Shown here in pieces: positions 59,301 through 64,000 of a stretch of DNA of 64,000 nucleotides. How positions within the stretch are numbered: the first letter of the stretch is position 1; each line of letters starts with the position of its first letter. The stretch comes from Sipunculus nudus. Its lineage: Eukaryota > Annelida > Sipuncula > Golfingiida > Sipunculidae. Below the pieces are notes generated by a model, which saw only the letters and a list, made by a program, of their open reading frames with translations, was not told the origin of the DNA and ran no database searches. The position numbers were made by a program, and so were the translations under genes. Location of the stretch: positions 47,104,079 through 47,168,078 of the forward strand of contig CM049309.1 of assembly GCA_026874595.1 (NCBI GenBank), in the 5' to 3' direction.

Positions 59301-62300
59301 AGAGATTATGATTTATAGTACTATGTTTACTTATGTGAATATGTGGAAATATCATTCCTGCTTATCAGCAAGCCCTGGAATGGAAAAACTTTGGATAGCT
59401 TGGCCAAATTCTTGGCCACATCAAAACAGGGGATTGGAATGAAAATGAAGGTCAGGATGTAATTTTTCATTTCTAATTAACTCTTGCATGTTTTTATGCA
59501 ACTTGTGTCCTGCTTTGATTCAATTTTTTTAGAGTCAGCACCTAAATTTGTGGAGGAAAACAGAGAGCAGAGAGTAGAAGTAACAATATCAAGTTACCAA
59601 TTAATCAATTTGAGAATTTTCATTTTTATATAATTTTAGTGTAATTTTCAAGTGTAATCTCTCATTTTTTTACTTTTTATTTTATTAAAATTAATGTTGT
59701 AGGTAGGATTGATTATAAAGTTTGGTCCTGCCAAAGCTCATTAAAAATTCAAAGAAATTATATTGTAAATGGATGTATACACTCTGCACAGTGTATTTTT
59801 TATATATACTTTAACAAATACATATGGGTACTTTGATGTTATCATCCACTGTAGCTTTAGATGTGTTTTAGCTGTAGAAACTCCTTGCAGGTTCTATATT
59901 CATCAAGTAAAGTTAGCACTGCTGAATTCATAAGAACAGTAGCTGATATGTCCTCATCAAAGTGTTGGCTTCTGGGTACAAATCAAAATAGGCCATGGAT
60001 GCAACCAGAGGAGACCAAGGTATCACTGTTCTAAGATTATTTCTGATGTCTATGTATATAATGTGAATAAGAAAATGTGTATTAGATTTTGTAATATCTT
60101 CTTTACAGAATGTTTATAATCTTTGTCATTCTTAGAATAGTTATATCTAAATGGTGGTTTTATTTAATGTTTTCCTTTTAAATATTAAATATATTATATT
60201 GTTGCTATTCATACAAGCCATGTTTTCTCAAGTTTCACGTTGGTCAACTGCAGCACTGCAGTCGGGATGCAGCTGGCTGATAATTGTTACTACCCTAATA
60301 TATCCAGTGGTCATTGACACATACAGTGCTGGTTGTCTTGCCTTCTGTGCTTTCTTAGAATCTGTACTTTATTTTTACTGGCAGTCTTCATAACGGCTTA
60401 TGATTCAAGTGTAGATCATGTAGAGGGAACATTTGATGTTTGTGTTCCTGCTGTTTATTGACAGGAAAGTACACAACCCTGGGAAATTAAAGGAATAGGG
60501 AGAACATATGGTCTGGCTTTCCATCAGTTCAGTGGGCATCTTGACCTGCCTCATTGATTCAAAAGCAATGTACAACCAAAAATGAAGAATTTCAGCTGGC
60601 AATTGATGTAGTGAAAAGCAAAGAGCTGTACTTTTCCTTCAGTGCTCAGACAAAAAAAAACAAACAATAATTGAAGTGTAATATGATGAGGATTTTGTCA
60701 AGAGGAAAGAGACAATTTAGAAACATTCTGTTTCAGACGGATGCCACAACTTTTATTTGATTACTTCAAATCTGACAATCTTTGCTTGTATAAAGAATCT
60801 TGATGCTGTTGCTATTGTAAATGTATAAGTAACAAATTAATTGCTCCCTACAGATACTCTATCAAGGTGCATGTGTCTGCTCACCAATGCTTGTTTAATT
60901 ATCTAGTAGGTATGCCCACTAGTAATCAAACAGATTACAAGTACCTGTTTTAAAATTTTTCTCAAAGGAAATAAGCATTAGTCCAGTATTATTAAATATG
61001 CTCTTTTATTATAGGTTCTAATTTAGAATGCAGTATTTCTTCCTGAATTACAATAGTTAGGATTATTTAAAAACTATTGGTTGGTTGTTGCAGTATGAAG
61101 AATTCCTGGTTTGTTGTCCAAGTATTAATTCATATAGGTAATGTTTAATCTTCTCTTCCCATCCAATGTTAAGAAATGCCTGGTCTTCCATACATAACAT
61201 GTTTAAAAATAAAATGTGTTAAAATCTACTTCTCCAGATTTCTTTCACTCGAGCTGCAGAGAAAGCTGATTTAAGTCAGTTATCTGTAAATATATTCCTA
61301 CTTAGTCATGGTGAACTTTAAAATGAATTCAATTGACTAAAAAATTTACAAGTGAATTAGAATTTACATTAAACAAATGTCATTGCAATTTGTAGTGTAC
61401 TTCATTTTTCTATGCAAAAAAAAGCAATGCTCCTTGCTGACTGTCATCTGAATGTTGCAAGACAATTGTATACTATAATTTTAGAAGATGTTGTATTTGA
61501 GGAATTTTCATTTCTAATAAATCTACACTGATTGCAATTGCTCCATTAAGTCTGTGTTATATTTTAGTGCCCAGATGATACAACATACTCTACCATGGAA
61601 ATCTTTGCTGCTAACCACAGATGGTGATCTGACAGAGAAATTATCCTTTTTGTCACAAACTGTTATACAGGTGATGTTTAAACAGTAAACTGATTAACAC
61701 TTCCCAGTTCGGTATCATAAGTTCTGTGAGACATCAGTCTCAAAAGACAAATAATAAATAAAGAATGTGCGTTGTCAGCTTTCTGTGACATTTAAGAAAA
61801 AAACGAGAGGTAAAATAATAATGAATTGTATAAATTGGTTTATTATCCAACAGTGACTATGAACTTGGAAAATTAATGAACAAAATAATGTAAAGAAAAC
61901 TGTCGTTTAAAAAAAGGGGGAAAGCTTTTTTTTACAATCATCACTTACAGAAACATTAAAGTGTAAATTGGATCTGTGACTCTTGTGTCAACATATTCCA
62001 TGTAGTTACTGGTTATTTAATTGTCTGTTCTGTATACCTGTACTTTTTGTTACAGGAACTGTACAAGTTTCTGCACAAAGAAGTTGGTCTGAGTTTATTG
62101 GGTGACAGGGAGAAAAATATTCCTCCGTCTCAAGAATTGATGAAACTGACAGATGCCAGAATTCGAGACGAGCAAAACCTGCAAAACCAGGATACACAAG
62201 CATCATTTCAAAGTGAGACAACTTGGCAGGCAGGTCAGCAAAACGAGCCAGACATGTATCAGATGGCAGACGAGAGCAAATCAAATAACACTGTGCACTG

Positions 62301-64000
62301 CTTGGAAAAGAACGACTACGATCTGCCTGCCTCTGAATCATTTACAGCTGATGTGCCGCACGACTTGAACACATATAAAGTGGAACATGAGTATCACCAT
62401 GTCGGCTCTTCACCTGGAGAGACACTGAAATGTTTCTCTGAGTTAGATGGAGATGATAGGTCAGTGAAAACCTTTAACTACCAGTCTCTGTATGAAAGAG
62501 AGGAATCTAGTTTTGAAAGAAAGCAACTGCAGCTCCCTGTTAGAGAACTTCACATCGACAGGAAGAAGTTGGATCATTTAGGAAATCCAGCACTGCGCTG
62601 TACTGAAGGAAATTTCTCTCCCAACCTGTTTCCAGATCCAGAAGAGGGTGGTCATGTAAGAAGTACCAAACACTGTGTATCTTCTACCACAGAAGATCCA
62701 AATGTTCTGTTTGAGAATCTTAACAGGAAGAGAATAATGACCATAGGAACACTGCAGAAAGGACCAATGTGGCCTAAAGCTTCATTAAGCACGACGACAA
62801 CAAGACATACTGTAGATGAAGACCAAATAGAAGCAGGAGACTTAGATCAAACAAATAGAAACCAACAAACAGATAGTTTGCTTAGACCCGAGATGTTTCC
62901 TGGGAGATTCCAGAAAAAAGATTTTCATGATCAGAAGAAGCTATGGACGGAGTTTCATGAAACTTCTGCTTATAAAATGGGGTCTTTGTCTAACTGGATC
63001 AAGCCGTCTGATGGGAGCAGTGGGAATGAAGACTTTCTGAAAATGAACGATCAGGAGGTTCAAACCGTAGCTTATTTGTTTTCTAAAAAGAATACAGCAG
63101 CTGCAGAGAAACATGACAAACTAGAGAGAAACAAGTTTGTCCCTCGGTCTCCTGCTAGTTACAGGCAGCCACTGGAATTATTTGACAACAGTAATAATGG
63201 CATTAATAGACAACGACCTTACGGAATACAGAAACCCCTGATGCCACACACTGATCATCCGGGTATGCCCAGGAATTATCAGATTTCCTATCCAGCTCAC
63301 AGGGTGCATGTTGGTCTGGCTAAACCGCTCACAAGGGTGCAAGCTTTAGGTACATATTTGTCTTTACAAAATGTTTACATTTATGAAGAAAGACAGATAT
63401 TCAACATAATACAATAAGACATAACAAATATATGCCTAGGTGAACATTTGTATTATTAAAATTTTCTTGGAAGATATACACGTTTCATATTCTGAATGTT
63501 AATTAAAGAGCGGGAAGAACAGCAACCGTGGATTATTAAGATCCAGTTTTCCATTTGTTATCAATAAGAAATAAAAACTATTTTCTTCCTTCCAATTGCA
63601 CTGAGCTTAAGAAGGTGCCAGTAGTGTTTGGACCCTTCGAGTATCAAAAGCAAATGCCAAAGGTATCCTGGGCCAAACAAGACTGATGAAAAAACTCCTA
63701 ATTCTTAGAACATTTTTGTTTTGTATTGGTCAGATATAAATACGTTTCTGCCGTTAACATGAACGTTTTGTTTCTTGTAAAAGGTTCAGAAGGGAAATAT
63801 CACATCAAGCAAGACCAGCGAATGCTAGACCCTGAACCAAAATGTGAATACAGAAAGCCACTTGCATGCCAGGTATTTGTGAATGTGCCATTAAACTTAG
63901 AGAACAGAAAGAATGATTGTTGCAACAATGATTAATTTGTAAAAAGACAGGAGCCATCATGAGTAAATCAGTGATTGATCTTGTATCTTAGGACTCTGTG
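40646..64000 (+). CDS. SHOC1: SHOC1-like meiotic crossover protein (XPF-family pseudonuclease), 22 exons, 3' end outside window
   Basis: SHOC1/Zip2 acts with SPO16 on branched recombination intermediates to promote meiotic crossovers. Exons: 40646-40681, 40953-41061, 41536-41656, 42980-43164, 43804-43966, 44394-44511, 45138-45270, 45388-45495, 50352-50469, 50909-51003, 51561-51731, 52180-52914, 53457-53540, 53807-53909, 57201-57401, 59369-59450, 59891-60019, 61575-61670, 62056-63349, 63612-63662, 63784-63872 and 63992 to beyond the edge. All borders are AG/GT and the phases join without a stop over 1,410 codons. Residues about 726-897 follow the XPF nuclease fold ([39 protein letters not shown]), but the ERKX3D strand is replaced by LLQCAAS, so it is non-catalytic as in SHOC1. 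Both flanks are long and low in complexity. The name rests on this fold plus length and context; FAAP24/FANCM are less likely because they lack such a 700-residue leader. The gene model is firmer than the name. Confidence 0.75.
40953..41061 (+). CDS. SHOC1: SHOC1 exon 2, residues 13-48
   Basis: [20 protein letters not shown] and following, an amphipathic leader ending PWLR. Acceptor TTAATTAAG, donor GTACTG, one base carried over. Confidence 0.75.
41536..41656 (+). CDS. SHOC1: SHOC1 exon 3, residues 49-88
   Basis: Encodes [20 protein letters not shown] onward to TEIYL. Acceptor TTTGTAG, donor GTAAGT, two bases carried over. Confidence 0.75.
42607..42670. repeat. (AT)32 microsatellite in SHOC1 intron 3
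   Basis: 64 bp of uninterrupted AT dinucleotide between a C8 run and CCAGAATAG. Likely highly polymorphic. Confidence 0.95.
42980..43164 (+). CDS. SHOC1: SHOC1 exon 4, residues 89-150
   Basis: Acidic exon [20 protein letters not shown] to SQHCDS. Acceptor TTTTTTGCAG, donor GTAATG. The reading frame stays open for some 60 bases into the intron but has no further splice support. Confidence 0.75.
43216..43510 (+). mobile_element. Possible SINE-like dispersed repeat in SHOC1 intron 4
   Basis: Contains CCAGTCACTCCTGGGTCAAG and GGTCACAAGTCAAGCGCCC, a pattern I associate with widespread mollusc SINE-type repeats. There is no second copy in the window to prove it. The 128-codon open frame across it (43156-43542) is not supported as a gene. 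Confidence 0.3.
43804..43966 (+). CDS. SHOC1: SHOC1 exon 5, residues 151-204
   Basis: [20 protein letters not shown] to KEKDVF, including the [12 protein letters not shown] stretch. Acceptor TGTATTTTAG, donor GTAAGA. Confidence 0.75.
44394..44511 (+). CDS. SHOC1: SHOC1 exon 6, residues 205-244
   Basis: [15 protein letters not shown] to VKECLTQ, phase 0 at the end. Acceptor CACTTTCAG, donor GTAATG. Confidence 0.72.
45138..45270 (+). CDS. SHOC1: SHOC1 exon 7, residues 245-288
   Basis: [20 protein letters not shown] to EDQIT. Acceptor TTTTTTCACAG, donor GTCAGC. Confidence 0.72.
45388..45495 (+). CDS. SHOC1: SHOC1 exon 8, residues 289-324
   Basis: [20 protein letters not shown] to EESST. Acceptor TATGCAG, donor GTAGGT. 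The 4.9-kb intron that follows is almost entirely repeat elements. Confidence 0.72.
45800..48860 (+). repeat. Seven-copy tandem array, unit about 337 bp
   Basis: GGACCTAGAATCTT starts at 45847, 46184, 46521, 46856, 47204, 47534 and 48601. Steps are 337, 337, 335, 348 and 330, and 341 for the last one after removing the MITE and its duplicated target. Each unit holds a variant of CTGGTGGCGCCACCTG and TTTTTGAGACCTTTAA. Several units carry short minus-strand open frames that are only repeat shadows. Confidence 0.92.
47770..48486. mobile_element. 717-bp MITE, copy 2, 9-bp target duplication
   Basis: GCAGACTGG flanks it at 47761-47769 and 48487-48495. The ends are TACGCTC and GAGCGTA, a perfect 7-bp inverted pair. 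Collinear with 26325-27024; contains small insertions relative to it. Confidence 0.92.
48863..50032 (+). mobile_element. HINE/Helentron-like element, family ATCCGCCAAAA, copy 1
   Basis: The 5' hairpin GTATCCGCCAAAA-CTTCA-TTTTGGCGGATAC has perfect 13-bp arms (48861-48891). Near the 3' end a diverged half-copy (TTTTCGTGGATACACG) is followed by hairpin GTAG...GCTAC and then CATATTCTAG|T. The body has palindromic cores starting at 49177, 49326, 49456, 49605, 49735 and 49871 (steps 149, 130, 149, 130, 136). Inserted into the 337-bp array element. Confidence 0.8.
50352..50469 (+). CDS. SHOC1: SHOC1 exon 9, residues 325-363
   Basis: [20 protein letters not shown] to LTLSP. Acceptor TATCCTGTAG, donor GTAGGT. 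Confidence 0.72.
50909..51003 (+). CDS. SHOC1: SHOC1 exon 10, residues 364-395
   Basis: [20 protein letters not shown] to MRFP. Acceptor TTTTTAACATAG, donor GTATGT. Confidence 0.72.
51561..51731 (+). CDS. SHOC1: SHOC1 exon 11, residues 396-452
   Basis: Ser/Pro-rich [20 protein letters not shown] to ERTTYNA. Acceptor CTGTTTCCAG, donor GTAAAT. Confidence 0.74.
52180..52914 (+). CDS. SHOC1: SHOC1 exon 12, residues 453-697
   Basis: Large hydrophilic exon of 735 nt, rich in Asn, Lys and Ser and predicted disordered by eye (for example [20 protein letters not shown]). Acceptor CATTAACAG, donor GTGAGT. Some frame remains open past the donor to 53015, but that tail is AT-rich, unlike the exon, and exon 13 rejoins the frame. 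Confidence 0.76.
53457..53540 (+). CDS. SHOC1: SHOC1 exon 13, residues 698-725
   Basis: [20 protein letters not shown] to TCASN. Acceptor ACTTTTCAG, donor GTATAA. Confidence 0.72.
53807..53909 (+). CDS. SHOC1: SHOC1 exon 14, residues 726-759 (start of XPF-like domain)
   Basis: The strand [20 protein letters not shown] corresponds to the first beta strand and helix of the XPF/FANCM nuclease fold. Acceptor TTTTCAACACAG, donor GTATTC, two bases carried over. Confidence 0.78.
54015..54193 (+). mobile_element. 5' fragment of a family AGCTCAGCTGACT element
   Basis: Starts T|AGCTCAGGTGACT-GAA-AGTCAGCTGAGGTA, like the element at 45744. It is interrupted by the next element and resumes after 55657 (TTTTTGAGATGGTC, GGGGTCCCCACCAGTA), but its 3' end is not found before the following element. 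Confidence 0.6.
54194..55657 (+). mobile_element. HINE/Helentron-like element, family ATCCGCCAAAA, copy 2
   Basis: The 5' end is T|ATCCGCCAAAAC-AAAG-TTTTGCGGATA. The 3' end is TTTTGGCGGATACAC, hairpin GTAGTC-GCTTGTC-GACTAC, CCGTATTCTAG|T. The internal cores start at 54517, 54666, 54796, 54945, 55075, 55224, 55355 and 55506: steps alternate 149 and 130-131 bp (last 151). It is 294 bp longer than copy 1, about one 279-bp double unit. It lies in SHOC1 intron 14. Confidence 0.85.
55911..56752 (+). mobile_element. HINE-like element, family AGGGCCC
   Basis: The 5' end is AGGGCCCTGTTTGAATAAGC. The 3' end is CAGCTGAGGGTCGAGACCCATGGGTCCCTAA|T. The AGGTCAAGG cores start at 56102, 56232, 56446 and 56583. 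A long (TA)n tract at 56319-56395 has expanded inside it. Confidence 0.68.
56319..56395. repeat. (TA)n microsatellite
   Basis: About 77 bp of TA dinucleotide with one AAA interruption. Confidence 0.95.
56753..57200. other. Unassigned end of SHOC1 intron 14
   Basis: AT-rich, with nothing recognised before exon 15. Confidence 0.45.
57201..57401 (+). CDS. SHOC1: SHOC1 exon 15, residues 760-826 (XPF-like core)
   Basis: [20 protein letters not shown], then LLQCAAS where active XPF nucleases carry ERKX3D, then the helix [20 protein letters not shown] and the strand VLLHLE. Loss of the catalytic strand fits a pseudonuclease. Acceptor ATATGTTCAG; donor GTATAT after ACCATG, two bases carried over. 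Confidence 0.8.
57861..59268 (+). mobile_element. HINE/Helentron-like element, family AGTTCACTCTGTGAAC
   Basis: The 5' hairpin is T|AGTTCAC-TCT-GTGAACTT. The 3' end is TTCACAGAGTGAAC, hairpin AGACC-CCTC-GGTCT, CTTG|T. The body is a tandem array with cores GGTGGCGCCACC or GGTGACGCCACC starting at 58031, 58373, 58713 and 59055 (steps 342, 340, 342). It fills most of SHOC1 intron 15. Confidence 0.82.
59369..59450 (+). CDS. SHOC1: SHOC1 exon 16, residues 827-854
   Basis: [20 protein letters not shown] to MKMK, the helix after the core strand. Acceptor CTTATCAG, donor GTCAGG. Confidence 0.75.
59891..60019 (+). CDS. SHOC1: SHOC1 exon 17, residues 855-897
   Basis: [20 protein letters not shown] matches the last XPF strand and helix (S-x-x-x-T/S-A-E-x-F in the family), then [20 protein letters not shown]. 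Exact 43 codons, acceptor CTCCTTGCAG, donor GTATCA. Confidence 0.78.
60020..61574. other. SHOC1 intron 17, no repeat recognised
   Basis: AT-rich. An 80-codon plus-strand frame (60151-60393) is hydrophobic and lacks splice or family support. Confidence 0.45.
61575..61670 (+). CDS. SHOC1: SHOC1 exon 18, residues 898-929
   Basis: [20 protein letters not shown] to QTVIQ, exact 32 codons. The acceptor is TGCCCAG at 61574. The AG seven bases earlier (61567) would break the frame. Confidence 0.7.
62056..63349 (+). CDS. SHOC1: SHOC1 exon 19, residues 930-1360
   Basis: The longest exon, 1,294 nt. It starts [16 protein letters not shown] and continues as a polar, low-complexity tail with no domain I recognise. 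It ends RVQAL before donor GTACAT. An HhH pair, expected after an XPF core, is not obvious here and may lie beyond the window. Confidence 0.8.
63612..63662 (+). CDS. SHOC1: SHOC1 exon 20, residues 1361-1377
   Basis: A 51-nt exon encoding [17 protein letters not shown], phase 1 in and phase 1 out. Acceptor GAGCTTAAG, donor GTATCC. Because it keeps the frame, exons 19 and 21 could also join directly, so it may be alternatively spliced. Confidence 0.6.
63784..63872 (+). CDS. SHOC1: SHOC1 exon 21, residues 1378-1407
   Basis: [20 protein letters not shown] to PLACQ. Acceptor CTTGTAAAAG, donor GTATTT, phase 0 at the end. Confidence 0.68.
63992..64000 (+). CDS. SHOC1: SHOC1 exon 22 (first three codons, cut by window edge)
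   Basis: A pyrimidine-containing stretch and TTAG precede GACTCTGTG (D-S-V), in phase 0 with exon 21. The call rests only on the acceptor and the phase. Confidence 0.45.

Overview
The window is animal nuclear DNA, most likely from a bivalve or other mollusc. The genes are cut into many short exons by long AT-rich introns. The introns are packed with non-autonomous repeats (GTCCGTCC-type simple tracts, GTGGCGCCAC cores, 'CTCCTGGGTCAAGAGAG'-type repeats) of a kind common in lophotrochozoan genomes. I saw no bacterial or organellar features, and no rRNA or tRNA genes.

Two protein genes are supported, and they are transcribed away from each other. On the minus strand, RAD23 (ubiquitin-proteasome shuttle and XPC partner in nucleotide excision repair) starts at 38422. 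It runs left through five exons (38357-38422, 28234-28312, 18110-18189, 14784-15167, 13860-14091) and its 3' part leaves the window on the left. On the plus strand, a long gene starts at 40646. I built it as 22 exons, all with GT/AG borders and consistent phase, giving 1,410 codons before it leaves the window on the right. Residues about 726-897 read as a catalytically dead XPF/ERCC4 nuclease fold, so I identify the gene as the meiotic crossover factor SHOC1 (shortage in chiasmata 1; Zip2/C9orf84 family). The 2.2 kb between the two start codons holds a consensus CRE (TGACGTCA) near RAD23 and a 50-bp near-perfect palindrome.

Layout: 1-13.8 kb is RAD23 intron 5 and is almost all repeats. 13.8-38.4 kb is RAD23 exons 5 to 1, with two 10-kb introns holding a 3.28-kb element with an 8-bp target duplication, a 700-bp MITE, a possible retrocopy, a 302-bp MITE and a 2.26-kb long-inverted-repeat element with a 9-bp target duplication. 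38.4-40.6 kb is the divergent promoter region. 40.6-64 kb is SHOC1, whose introns 8, 14 and 15 hold large tandem-repeat elements.

The most interesting pattern is in the repeats. At least five sequence-unrelated families share one terminal blueprint: a 5' end that starts with a hairpin just after a T, half of that hairpin repeated near the 3' end, then a second hairpin, then CTAG/CTTG/CTAA, then a T. This matches Helentron-associated interspersed elements (HINE-type Helitron relatives). Their bodies carry arrays of about 130/149, 146, 337 or 341 bp, several built round the palindrome GGTGGCGCCACC. No transposase or Rep/Hel gene is present in the window, so all of these copies are non-autonomous.
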